A stretch of 43,180 bases of DNA from Isosphaeraceae bacterium. GTDB lineage: Bacteria; Planctomycetota; Planctomycetia; Isosphaerales; Isosphaeraceae. This document shows, piece by piece, positions 8,429-16,415 of the stretch. The notes beneath the pieces were generated by a model, which worked only from the letters and a program-made list of their open reading frames with translations, was not told the origin of the DNA and searched no databases. How positions within the stretch are numbered: position 1 is the first letter of the stretch; every line of letters starts with the position of its first letter. A program made the translations under genes and the position numbers. The stretch spans positions 1-43,180 of the forward strand of contig JAJPJC010000227.1 of assembly GCA_021324445.1 (NCBI GenBank), written 5' to 3'.

Positions 8429-9289
8429 TCAATGCCGCGTGATCGACGTGGCCCGGCGGATCTTGGACAGCAGTCGCCGGCTGGCCGAGTGCCACGGGCT
8501 GTCGTCGCCGGTTTTCCCCTCGGCGTCGTAACGCTGATCGAAATAGGAGACCCCTTCCTCCTCGACGCCGAACATCTGCCGCCGGAGCCGATTCGTCGCG
8601 TACTTCTCCAGGTCGCGCGGCACTCCGTTGGCGTAGTTCTTGACCCAGAAATGCGAGTAGGCGTAGATCAGCGACTTGCGCGTCTTGGGGCTGGTGTTAT
8701 CCAGCGCCATGTGGAGGCAGTGCGTGTTGAACAGGACGCAATCGCCGGCCTTGGGGACGATCTTCACGACTGCCGGCGAATGCTCGATGTCCTCGATCCG
8801 GGGCCGGGGATAGTCGCGGGGGAGGCGATGGGTGCCGGGGAGGAAGGCCAGGCAACCCTGGTTGGGCAGCAGGTCCTCGAAATAGAAATGGACCTTGACG
8901 AAGAAGTTCAGGCTGTGCGCCAGGTCGATGCCGATGACCTCGGCCAGGTCGCTATGCCACGGTGCCGTGAAGGTCTTCCCGGGCGGGAAGACGCGCGCAT
9001 GGGTGTGATTGAGCTGGATGTCCGCCCCGACCGCACCGAGCAGGACCGGCAGCAAGCCGGGCAGGTCCACCAGCTCGACGAACGCATCGTCCTGATCCAG
9101 GATGTCGGGGATGTCGAAGAAGGACGGGTTGGCCTTCCCCTGCGCGACCAGCGTCTTCCACTCGTCGTAGTAATGGGCCGCCGCCGCGTCGAACGCGCGC
9201 CGCACCCGCTCCACCAGGGCCGGCGGGATCAGGCCGGGCAGGTGGAGGAACCCCTGGTTCTCGTACTGCAACCTCTGGTCAATAGTCAT
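8429..9289 (-). CDS. Phytanoyl-CoA dioxygenase (PhyH) family protein
   Basis: 286-residue Fe(II)/2-oxoglutarate dioxygenase. The iron triad is visible as His112-X-Asp114 (PWHSDL) and His193 (CLHMALDNTS). Arg204 a few residues later is the likely 2-oxoglutarate ligand. PhyH members hydroxylate lipids, amino acids or carrier-bound groups, and the substrate here is unknown. With four carrier proteins in the locus, a carrier-bound acyl or aminoacyl group is a reasonable but untested substrate; a free sugar intermediate is another. Repeat-filled gaps of about 150 bases lie on both sides, so it may be transcribed or regulated somewhat apart from its neighbours. Confidence 0.85.
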   Translation of the reverse strand: MTIDQRLQYENQGFLHLPGLIPPALVERVRRAFDAAAAHYYDEWKTLVAQGKANPSFFDIPDILDQDDAFVELVDLPGLLPVLLGAVGADIQLNHTHARVFPPGKTFTAPWHSDLAEVIGIDLAHSLNFFVKVHFYFEDLLPNQGCLAFLPGTHRLPRDYPRPRIEDIEHSPAVVKIVPKAGDCVLFNTHCLHMALDNTSPKTRKSLIYAYSHFWVKNYANGVPRDLEKYATNRLRRQMFGVEEEGVSYFDQRYDAEGKTGDDSPWHSASRRLLSKIRRATSITRH

Positions 9290-9304
9290 GACGCCTTTCC
9301 CTTG

Positions 9305-9450
9305 TGATTGGTTATGAGTGATTCCGCTTCGCTACGCCTGCCGCTCCTGGGTCAGCCGAAGGATAGCCCTCGCCGGCCATGTGAGGCGGACTGGCCAAGG
9401 TCGATGGCGACCAATAACCAATAACCAATAACTAATAACTAATAACTAAC
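9305..9450. repeat. Heptanucleotide repeats flanking a GC-rich core
   Basis: The right array 9411-9450 consists of CCAATAA three times, CTAATAA twice and a partial unit. Three degenerate units of the complementary kind lie at 9305-9325. The 85 bases between contain a GC-rich stretch with CTGCCGCTCCTGG, the reverse of a REP-like head. The array supplies the stop codon and last codons of the EEP gene that ends at 9439. Confidence 0.78.
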
Positions 9451-10593
9451 CCAGGTGAGATCGGCCAGGACCGGGCGGTGGTCCGATCCGACGTCCGGGC
9501 CGACCCAGGCGCGCCGGCAGCGCCATCCCGGCCCTGCCAGGACATGGTCGATCCGGATGCCGTGCCACCGCGTGAACTTGGTGTAACCAAACCCCAGCCC
9601 GGCCGAGGAGAACGCATTCGTGTAAGGCGACCAGCATTGCTGGTAGATGGCGCTGTCGGTGGGCATATTGAAATCGCCGGCGATGAGCACCGGGCCGGAG
9701 ACCTGGCGCACCCAAGCGCTGGCCGCCGCCGACTCGCGCGCCCGGACGGCAAGATTGGCGGTGAGCTCCGGAGCCGCCGTCCACGGCCGGCGCTTGTGGA
9801 AGAGCATCGGCTCCAGACCGTGCCGGACGGTCTCGAGGTGGAGGTTGAAGAAGTGGACGAGCCCGCCGGGGGTCTCCAGGTCGAACCGTGTGATGAAGCC
9901 GTACCCACCGAAGGTGTTCGGGCCGAGCTTCTCGACCTTGCGGATCGGGTACCGGCTGGCCACGGTCGTCTGGAGCTGCCAGCCATCCGGCCAGGTCGTG
10001 GCCGGCAGCGATCGCACGGAGCCCTCCTGCACGGCGACGAGATCCGGCCGGGTGGCGGCGATCAACTCGGCCAGCGCGCCGGCCCGGAGCGACTTCCCCC
10101 CGGTATTGCAGGTCAAGACGCGGAGCGAGAACGCGCCCGCGGCCGCCGATGCCTCCGCCGGCGCGGGCCAGGGCACGCGGAAGCCCATCACCGGGCCGAC
10201 GACCACGATCGCGGCGATCAGCACCAGCCCCAGCAGCCGCGGCCGGCACGACCACGCTGCCGGAATGAGCACGACCAGCGGCACCGCGTAGATCCATCGC
10301 GGCCCGAAGAGCACGACGGTCGCCAGCCACCACCGATCCCCCGCCATCGTGAGGAACACCCAGAGGCCCAGGACCACCACGAGATACACCCAGGAGGCCC
10401 CGGATACGATCATCCCCGCGCGGCGCCGCCAGCGGCGGTGCTCCTCCGGAGCGGCGCCCGGGCGGCCGAGGACGAGCAGCTTCCCCTCGGCGAGCGACCG
10501 CGCATCCTGATTCGAACGCGTGGGCCAGCCGCCCTCGGCTGGCCCGGGGCAGCCGAGGGCGGCCGCCCCGCCGTCCCCATTGCGAGATTCCAT
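9439..10593 (-). CDS. Membrane-anchored endonuclease/exonuclease/phosphatase-fold protein
   Basis: 384 residues. About 60 polar residues are followed by three membrane helices (roughly 61-140) and an EEP-fold domain facing outward. Catalytic-type residues are seen in order: Asn163 (LTCNTGG), Glu190 (VAVQEGS), HLE near 252, GDFNMP with Asp307 and Asn309, Asp349-His350 (RIDHVLAG) and SDHRP at 370-374. The fold serves DNases, sphingomyelinases and inositol phosphatases. A periplasmic phosphodiesterase acting on lipid-linked glycan or nucleic acid is plausible. The ATG at 10593 is preceded by GGGAGG and lies 13 bases after the upstream stop. Its N-terminal codons contain a strong inverted repeat (10525-10563). 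Confidence 0.8.
   Translation of the reverse strand: MESRNGDGGAAALGCPGPAEGGWPTRSNQDARSLAEGKLLVLGRPGAAPEEHRRWRRRAGMIVSGASWVYLVVVLGLWVFLTMAGDRWWLATVVLFGPRWIYAVPLVVLIPAAWSCRPRLLGLVLIAAIVVVGPVMGFRVPWPAPAEASAAAGAFSLRVLTCNTGGKSLRAGALAELIAATRPDLVAVQEGSVRSLPATTWPDGWQLQTTVASRYPIRKVEKLGPNTFGGYGFITRFDLETPGGLVHFFNLHLETVRHGLEPMLFHKRRPWTAAPELTANLAVRARESAAASAWVRQVSGPVLIAGDFNMPTDSAIYQQCWSPYTNAFSSAGLGFGYTKFTRWHGIRIDHVLAGPGWRCRRAWVGPDVGSDHRPVLADLTWVSY
10525..10563. repeat. Nested inverted repeat within coding sequence
   Basis: Perfect 13-base arms (GCCGCCCTCGGCT at 10528-10540 and its complement at 10551-10563) surround a 10-base loop. The left arm is itself part of a smaller palindrome, CCAGCCG...CGGCTGG, at 10525-10542. 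It lies in the N-terminal codons of the EEP-fold gene and may be an embedded repetitive palindrome. Confidence 0.7.
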
Positions 10594-10606
10594 TGAGCCT
10601 CCCACC

Positions 10607-11674
10607 TCATCGATAGGGCGGGGACCGCCGCGACCGGGGGGCTTCGACGACTTCAAAGGCCGAGCCCTTGATCTGCCTCAGCTCCTCGTTCAGGATCGGG
10701 ATCCGCTGGTCGGGGGTCACCGAGATGGCCCAGTCGATCCCGTTGTCGGCCACGAGCATCCCATGCCGTTTCAGGCCCTCCAGGATCATCCGCACCACCG
10801 GCGAAAACCCGGAGGTCTCGTAATCCCGGCGGAGTCGGAACCGCTCCCCCATCCGGGGCAGGTTGGGATCGTTGTTCTGGCTGGCGAAATGGCGGGCCGG
10901 GCTGACGTACGCGCGCCGCGTCCGGCTGATCGTCACCCGCAGGGCATGGCGAATCTGGCCCCGCTGGAGCTCATGGTAGCGGACCAGCGCCGGGAAGATC
11001 GGCAGGCCCGCCGCATCGGCCGAGGTCCAGGTCTCAGGCCGCAGCCGGTTCGACTTCAGGTCGAAGGCCGCGGCGAATCGGACCTCCCAGCCGGAGTCGG
11101 TCTTGCGGGCGTTGTAGAACTCATAGAGCATCCCGTTGCCCGGATCCACCACGACGGCATGCCGGTCGCCCCCGAACTTCACCGCGTCCCGCTGCATCTC
11201 GTCCAGGGTCGGCGTGGCCCTGTTGGGAAAGAACTCGGGGTGGCCCGGCCAACCCTCGATCGGCATGTTCTCGGGGATGGGGAAGGGACCCGGGTCGGAC
11301 TCGGCCGCGTAGCCGATCTGGACCGGCACCCGCGGCTGGTTGGGCGGGACCAGGACAAAGCCCACGTCCGGGTTGTACCGCATGGGCTTGTCGGCCCCGA
11401 TCGCGTCGATGATGTTGCGGGAATTGGGGTGGAGCGGCCAGCCCGAGATATCCATGTTCCAGGGGTTATTGGGCGGGAAGACCTGGAGGGCCTCCAGGAT
11501 GCGGTCGGCCTCGGGCGTGTTGAACAGGATTGGCCGCGTCAGCCCGGGAAACGACGCCGGCCGAGCGGCGGCCCGGGCCGGGGCCGGGGACGACCCGCGC
11601 CGCTGGGCGCCCAGCAGGCCGGCCAGGAGGGCGCCGCCACCCATTCGGAGCATCGCGTCACGTCGATGGAGCAT
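10607..11674 (-). CDS. Secreted protein of a conserved uncharacterised family, Tat-like leader
   Basis: 355 residues. The N-terminus has RRDAMLRMGGGALLAGLLGA, a twin-arginine motif and hydrophobic stretch like planctomycete Tat leaders, so export is likely. The mature part contains FPPNNPWNMDISGWP, ESDPGPFPIPENMPIEG, VVVDPGNGMLYEFYN, WTSADAAGLPIFPALVRY, HALRVTISRTRRAYVSPARH and HGMLVADNG. I recall the same run of motifs in secreted proteins of Acidobacteria and other soil bacteria, for which I know no function. The start at 11674 is supported by AGGAG ten bases upstream; the frame to 12199 is a shadow of the GT2 gene. It is followed 13 bases later by the EEP gene, suggesting the two are co-expressed. 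Confidence 0.82.
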   Translation of the reverse strand: MLHRRDAMLRMGGGALLAGLLGAQRRGSSPAPARAAARPASFPGLTRPILFNTPEADRILEALQVFPPNNPWNMDISGWPLHPNSRNIIDAIGADKPMRYNPDVGFVLVPPNQPRVPVQIGYAAESDPGPFPIPENMPIEGWPGHPEFFPNRATPTLDEMQRDAVKFGGDRHAVVVDPGNGMLYEFYNARKTDSGWEVRFAAAFDLKSNRLRPETWTSADAAGLPIFPALVRYHELQRGQIRHALRVTISRTRRAYVSPARHFASQNNDPNLPRMGERFRLRRDYETSGFSPVVRMILEGLKRHGMLVADNGIDWAISVTPDQRIPILNEELRQIKGSAFEVVEAPRSRRSPPYR

Positions 11675-11721
11675 CGCTGCAACTCCTGGAGAGAGAGATC
11701 GAGCCGAGGTCGGTGTCACGT

Positions 11722-12822
11722 TCAGTCGATCAACCGGGTCGGGGCGACGGCTCGACCCATCCCGCCCCGGGTCGCCAGGGGGGTGCCCGCACGGAATTCG
11801 GGATGCCCGAGGCCGTCCCCCCGGTCCGACCGGATCACCTGATCGATGATGAACAACGGGCGGCCCTTGATCTGCTCGTACATCCGGCCCAGGTATTCCC
11901 CGATGACGCCCAGGACCAGGAGCTGGACGCTGCTGAGGAACGTCACGACCGCCATCAGGCTGGTCCAGCCGACCACGGTGCTGCCGCGGATGTACGCGGC
12001 GATCGAGTAGGCCCCCAGCGCCAGGGCCAGCAGGGCCGTGGCGACACCCCCCAGGCTGGCCAGCACCAGCGGCTTGATGGAGAAGGCCGTGATCGCGTCC
12101 AGCGCGAAGCGAACCATCTTGCGCAACGGGTACTTGGTCGTACCGAGCAGCCGCGGCTGGCGATCGTAGAGGATTGGCACCTGGCGGAAGCCGATCCAAC
12201 TGACCATGCCGCGTGTGAATCGGTGCCGCTCGGGCATCGCCAGCAGCACATTCAGCGCCCGCCGGGTCATCAGGCGGAAATCGCCCGTGTCGCGGGGGAT
12301 GGACACATCGGCCAGGCGCTCGATCAGCCGGTAGAACAGCGACGCCGTGGCCAGCTTGAGCGCGGTCTCGCCGGCGCGGCTGCGCCGCTGCCCGTAGACG
12401 ACATCGGCCCGCTCCTGGTCCATCACGCGGAACATCTCGACCAGCAGCTCGGGCGGGTCCTGGAGGTCGGCATCGAGGATCAGGATCCGCTCGCCGCGGC
12501 AGAGGCTCAGCCCGGCCGTCAAGGCGAGCTGGTGGCCATGGTTCCGCGAGAGGTTCACGGCGACGATGTGGGGGTCATCGGCCGCCAGGCCGGCCAGCAC
12601 CGGCCAGGTCCGGTCGCGCGAGCCGTCGTTGACCAGGACCAGCTCGTACGAACGGGTCAGGTCCCCGCAGGCCGCCGTGACCCGGCGGTGCAGCTCCGGC
12701 AGGACCTCCTCCTCGTTGTAGCAGGGGATGACGACCGAGAGCTCCGGGTCGTCTGCCATCGAGCCGGCCTCGGCAACGGCCGGCGAACCGATCCGGAAGG
12801 GATCCCTGGAAAAGTCATTCAT
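11722..12822 (-). CDS. GtrB/DPM1-like polyprenyl-phosphate glycosyltransferase (GT2)
   Basis: 366 residues. The GT-A domain has SVVIPCYNEE at about 29-38, VNDGSRD at about 65-71 and the metal-binding DADLQDPP starting at Asp117. Two membrane helices follow (roughly 250-278 and 287-310), then the typical tail GEYLGRMYEQIKGRPLFIID. Family members transfer a sugar from a nucleotide to polyprenyl phosphate on the cytoplasmic side. The product feeds GT-C enzymes, and three such enzymes lie in this window. The ATG at 12822 is chosen from the ATGA overlap with the upstream methyltransferase stop. The last 40 residues are rich in Arg and Gly and not conserved. Confidence 0.9.
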   Translation of the reverse strand: MNDFSRDPFRIGSPAVAEAGSMADDPELSVVIPCYNEEEVLPELHRRVTAACGDLTRSYELVLVNDGSRDRTWPVLAGLAADDPHIVAVNLSRNHGHQLALTAGLSLCRGERILILDADLQDPPELLVEMFRVMDQERADVVYGQRRSRAGETALKLATASLFYRLIERLADVSIPRDTGDFRLMTRRALNVLLAMPERHRFTRGMVSWIGFRQVPILYDRQPRLLGTTKYPLRKMVRFALDAITAFSIKPLVLASLGGVATALLALALGAYSIAAYIRGSTVVGWTSLMAVVTFLSSVQLLVLGVIGEYLGRMYEQIKGRPLFIIDQVIRSDRGDGLGHPEFRAGTPLATRGGMGRAVAPTRLID

Positions 12823-13634
12823 CTTGAGTGAACTCTTTGGAAGATGTAGTGAATGTACTTGATGAACTGGAAGCCGGGATGGGTCCATTCCTTGCGATGG
12901 CCCTCCCAGGCCGATCGCCGCGCCAGCTCATCATAGCCCGCCTCGTCGCGGACGTGCACGCCGCGATCCATCCGGCACCAGAGGTTGTTCAGCGGGTGCC
13001 CCGCGATCAGGACGATGTCCTGGGTCACGAGGGTCTGCACGCCGGATGCCCGATGGATCAGGTCGAGCGTCGCCGCGGCGGCCTCGTCCGGGATGTGGTG
13101 CAGGACCCCCAGGAGCAGGACCCGGCTGATCCGTTCCTCCTCCAGGAGATCGATCAAGCGGCGCTGGATCATCGGATCGCTCGGGATCCGCGTGAGGTCC
13201 ATGGCCAGGAGCCGGGCATCGACCCCGGCCGCGGCCGCGCGGCGCCGCGCGGCCGCGAGGTAGCTCTCGGACAGATCGATCCCCAGGTAGTATTGCGGTC
13301 GACGGTCGCGGTTCAGGTAGCGGAGGATGTCCGCCGGGCCGCACCCCAGATCGGCGACGCGCTCCCCGGGATCCCCGAGACCATACAGGGTGACGAACCG
13401 TCGGAACGGCATCCCACCCGTGATGCCCTGCCGCAGGTAATGGTACAGGGCCGGCTGGGCCAGCAGGCCATGGAGGCCCAGGGCGCCCAGGCCCGCCCGG
13501 ATCCAGGACGGCCCGGCCGGACCGGCCCCACCCCGCGCCTCGTCCGGCGGCGCGGGGCTCCCTGGCGGCGCCTGCCAATCGCCCAGGGGTCCGGACGGGC
13601 TGGGGGCCCTCTCGACCGATCGTCCCGCCGACAT
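12819..13634 (-). CDS. Class I SAM-dependent methyltransferase
   Basis: 271 residues. After a Pro/Gly-rich N-terminus of about 40 residues comes a Rossmann methyltransferase domain with motif I VADLGCGPADILRYL (about 93-107), YLGIDLS (the acidic ribose-binding position) and LLGVLHHIPDEAAA. Substrate unknown; in a glycan locus a sugar or small lipid-linked group is likely. The ATG at 13634 follows GGAGGATCGCG, a strong ribosome binding site inside a repeated CTCCC tract. The 3' end overlaps the GtrB-like gene by four bases. Confidence 0.82.
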   Translation of the reverse strand: MSAGRSVERAPSPSGPLGDWQAPPGSPAPPDEARGGAGPAGPSWIRAGLGALGLHGLLAQPALYHYLRQGITGGMPFRRFVTLYGLGDPGERVADLGCGPADILRYLNRDRRPQYYLGIDLSESYLAAARRRAAAAGVDARLLAMDLTRIPSDPMIQRRLIDLLEEERISRVLLLGVLHHIPDEAAAATLDLIHRASGVQTLVTQDIVLIAGHPLNNLWCRMDRGVHVRDEAGYDELARRSAWEGHRKEWTHPGFQFIKYIHYIFQRVHSR

Positions 13635-13641
13635 CGCGATC

Positions 13642-13660
13642 CTCCCCTCCCCTCCCCTCT
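13642..13660. repeat. Pentanucleotide tract (CTCCC)3 over a ribosome binding site
   Basis: Three perfect CTCCC units plus a partial one lie seven or more bases before the methyltransferase ATG at 13634. On the coding strand they read as repeated GGGAG, giving several overlapping Shine-Dalgarno-like sites. This is the second such tract at a start codon in the window, after 1830-1849. Confidence 0.7.
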
Positions 13661-13678
13661 CTCCTCTCCGCCCCGACC

Positions 13679-15520
13679 TCAACGGCGGACTGGACCAACC
13701 CGGCCGAGATCGCGCCGCGCCGAGGCCGGGGTGCGGTCCGGGCGAGCCCAAGGCGTCTCACGCCGATAAAGGACAAGTTCCGGGCCGCTGCGATACTGGC
13801 GGCTCAACTGCCCGTAGGGCAGGTACACGCTGTCCTGGGGATCGCAGTAGGGAAGGGGCTCCCCGGGGTCGGTCACGGTCCACCGATGCAGCTCCTTGTA
13901 GCCGCCCCGGTCGAGCCACTCCTGGGCCCGGGCGGTCTGGCCCTGCGTCCAGAACATCCGATACCTCTCGATGAAGAGGTACTCGGGCAGTTCTTCCCGC
14001 CATTGGGCCGGATCCCGGCTGAGCTCCAGGACGAGGAATTGCGGTCGCGGTCCCCGTCGCGCCAGTTCGATCTTCTTCCGAACCAGGCGTCCCGTATTCC
14101 CCGTCTGCATCGGCATGGCCAGGTGCCGCTCGAGCGATTCCGGGCTCTGGGGCAACGGCGGACGCCCGTAATGGGTGCCCAGCCAGCCGATCGTGGCGCC
14201 ATCGGGGAGGTTCTCCTGGGCCCAGGTCGCGGCGGCGCGCCGCGAGTCGACGCCGCGGAGCAGGCGCAACAGGTAGGCGTCTTCCACCAGGGAATAAGCG
14301 CCGGCGAGGACGACCAGGAGCAGCGTGACCCAGCCCCGGGCACGCGGACCAATGCCCAGCAGCCGTGTCGATTCGGACACCTGGACCACCAGCCAGCCGG
14401 CCGCCAGTGCCAGGAAGGGCAGGGTCGCCGTCGCGTACCGCGCGAAGCCGGCCCAGGACCAGCCGATGAGGGCGTAGAAGGCCATCGGGAAGGAATAGAC
14501 CACCAGGGACCGGCGCCCATCCGCCAGGAACGCCCCGACCAGCCCCCCCAGGCCGGCCACGAAGATCGGCACGGTCATCCCCCTGGGCAGGGTGTAGAGG
14601 AAATGGAACTTCCAGGCCCGCATGAATTGAACCTCGATGCTGCCGGCCTGCACCATCACCACGTTGTGATAAAAATCGCGCCAGAACTCGCCGAAGCTCA
14701 GGACGATGAAGGGGGAGGTTGCCAGGAACGCCCCCATCGAGGCCAGGCCGGCCAGGATGAGATCCCCGTGCCGGGCTGGCTCGCCGGGCCGGCGGGGACG
14801 CAGCAGGTGCGCCACCACGATCGCGACGGCCGCGGCCGCTCCGTAATACTTCATCGAGGCCGCGAGCCCGACCAGCACCCCCGCCAGCACGTAGTCGCGC
14901 CGCCGCCCCCGCTCGAAGACCTTCCAGGCCGGGAGCATCGACAGCGTCGCCAGGAAGACCATGGGCGGGTCGACGCAGCCGAAATGGGATTCGCGCACCG
15001 GCAGGAAGGCCACGGCGAGGAGGAACGCGGCCGCCAGTCCGACCCGGGTGCCGTAGACCCGCCGCCCCAGCTCGTAGACGACCCCCACGGTGGCGGTGCC
15101 GGCCAGGGCCGCGATCAGCCGCGCCGTCAAGAAGAAGGCCGAGGGGTCCTCCGCGAACCGGGTCAAGATATCGCCCGGGCTGGCGATGAAGCCCGTGAGC
15201 TTCCAGTAGGCGGCGAGCACCAGGTAGCAGCCGAACAGGACATAGCCGAGCAGACTCGGATAAAAAAACACATGGGGATTGAGGTCCCCCGTCCCGCACT
15301 GGAGGGCGATCCGGATCATGGTGATCTCGTCGGGCCGGGTGTCGACGTCCGGCAGTCCCCAGCTCAACCCGGTGAACCGCAGCCCGGCGGCCAGCAGCAA
15401 GAGAGCCGCCAACCAACCCCAGGGATGCTTCGTGCGCGCCTCGGTGGCCTCCGGCGCAACGACCGCGGGATTCCTCCGGGTTTGCTCGAGGACCTGCGGC
15501 TGGTCTGGCGTCATCGTCAT
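13679..15520 (-). CDS. GT39-type membrane glycosyltransferase with long C-terminal domain
   Basis: 613 residues. Membrane helices begin near residue 34. The first outer loop has LPDVDTRPDEITM, the acidic pair expected of PMT/ArnT-like GT-C enzymes, and further helices continue to about residue 420. The last 190 residues are soluble and probably periplasmic (PDGATIGWLGTHYGRPPLP onward), as in many bacterial GT39 proteins. It should use a polyprenyl-phosphate sugar outside the membrane. The ATG at 15520 is preceded by AAGGTGAG five bases upstream. The next gene starts 44 bases downstream, so the two are probably co-transcribed. Confidence 0.86.
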   Translation of the reverse strand: MTMTPDQPQVLEQTRRNPAVVAPEATEARTKHPWGWLAALLLLAAGLRFTGLSWGLPDVDTRPDEITMIRIALQCGTGDLNPHVFFYPSLLGYVLFGCYLVLAAYWKLTGFIASPGDILTRFAEDPSAFFLTARLIAALAGTATVGVVYELGRRVYGTRVGLAAAFLLAVAFLPVRESHFGCVDPPMVFLATLSMLPAWKVFERGRRRDYVLAGVLVGLAASMKYYGAAAAVAIVVAHLLRPRRPGEPARHGDLILAGLASMGAFLATSPFIVLSFGEFWRDFYHNVVMVQAGSIEVQFMRAWKFHFLYTLPRGMTVPIFVAGLGGLVGAFLADGRRSLVVYSFPMAFYALIGWSWAGFARYATATLPFLALAAGWLVVQVSESTRLLGIGPRARGWVTLLLVVLAGAYSLVEDAYLLRLLRGVDSRRAAATWAQENLPDGATIGWLGTHYGRPPLPQSPESLERHLAMPMQTGNTGRLVRKKIELARRGPRPQFLVLELSRDPAQWREELPEYLFIERYRMFWTQGQTARAQEWLDRGGYKELHRWTVTDPGEPLPYCDPQDSVYLPYGQLSRQYRSGPELVLYRRETPWARPDRTPASARRDLGRVGPVRR

Positions 15521-15569
15521 GCGCTCACCTTACAGTTCAAGCGGCAGTTTCCTGGATCCCGACGTGATT

Positions 15570-16370
15570 TCAACAGCCCCGGCGCGCCAGTGCAAAGAGC
15601 GAGGTCCCCGTGCTCAGCTTCCGGTCCAGGGTCCGCTGGTGCTCCAGGGCGAAGGCCAGGCGGAGCCCCCAGGGGATCGGCCAGGGAGGCAGCCGGAGGT
15701 AACGCCGGTAAGTCGCCGATGCCGGCTCCCCGGGCTGCGACCGAACGCGGCGGCGCTGGCGTTGCAGCACAGGTCCAAGCCACTGCCCCCACCAGAAGAT
15801 CGACTCGACCTGGAGGCCGCTGCCGGCAAAGACGGCGCTCAAGGTCTCCGGCAGATAACGGCGGCGATGGCCCTGGATCGCGTCGAACTCGGTATAGATC
15901 TCCGGTCGCGCCGGGACGCTCAGCACGAGCAGTCCGCCCGGTCGGACCAGTCTCCCGAGCCGTTCGACCGCGGCCCGGTCATCGTCGAGGTGCTCGATGA
16001 CGTCCAGCGCCAGCACGGCGTCGCACGGCTCGAACGCGGCCGGGACCGGCTGAGCGAGGTCGGCCTCGATCAGGGCGCGACCCGGCCGGTCGAGTCGCTC
16101 GAGCATCGAGCGGGAGACATCCAGGCCGATCGCCTGGTAGCCCGCGCGTTCCAGTGACTCCAGCGTGACGCCCCAGCCACAGCCGGCGTCGAGCACCCGG
16201 GCCGGCGGGCGGATCCCCAGGCGATCGAGCAAGGCCAGCGTCAACCGCGTCCGTGCCCACCACCAGGGATGACGGCGGATCAGCACCCCGAGCTGGACGA
16301 GGATTCCTTCGTCCATGTGGGCGTCGGCCAGGCCTGAGGACCAGGTCGTGATCATCGCGCGACGTGCCAC
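15570..16370 (-). CDS. Class I SAM-dependent methyltransferase
   Basis: 266 residues. Motif I VLDAGCGWGVTLESL lies near residue 59, followed by AIGLDVSRSML, the post-motif acidic segment LALDVIEHLDDD, and RPGGLLVLSVPA. This order is typical of the UbiG/Methyltransf_11 type. It lies in a run of methyltransferases with its nearest relatives at 16416-17399 and 12819-13634, consistent with serial O- or C-methylation of sugars. The start is uncertain: ATG codons at 16370, 16355 and 16316 are all possible, and none has a strong ribosome binding site. Confidence 0.82.
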   Translation of the reverse strand: MARRAMITTWSSGLADAHMDEGILVQLGVLIRRHPWWWARTRLTLALLDRLGIRPPARVLDAGCGWGVTLESLERAGYQAIGLDVSRSMLERLDRPGRALIEADLAQPVPAAFEPCDAVLALDVIEHLDDDRAAVERLGRLVRPGGLLVLSVPARPEIYTEFDAIQGHRRRYLPETLSAVFAGSGLQVESIFWWGQWLGPVLQRQRRRVRSQPGEPASATYRRYLRLPPWPIPWGLRLAFALEHQRTLDRKLSTGTSLFALARRGC

Positions 16371-16415
16371 CGCGGTCCAGAAACGCCAAGGATCCAGGTC
16401 GAATCGGCGGGCTGG

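Noticed and set aside
9411..9450. CRISPR array
   Set aside because: Units are 7 bases with no spacers; this is a simple tandem repeat.
10607..12199. Longer version of the secreted protein starting at 12199
   Set aside because: The extra 175 residues are the GtrB-like gene in another frame, whereas 11674 has a ribosome binding site and a Tat-like leader.
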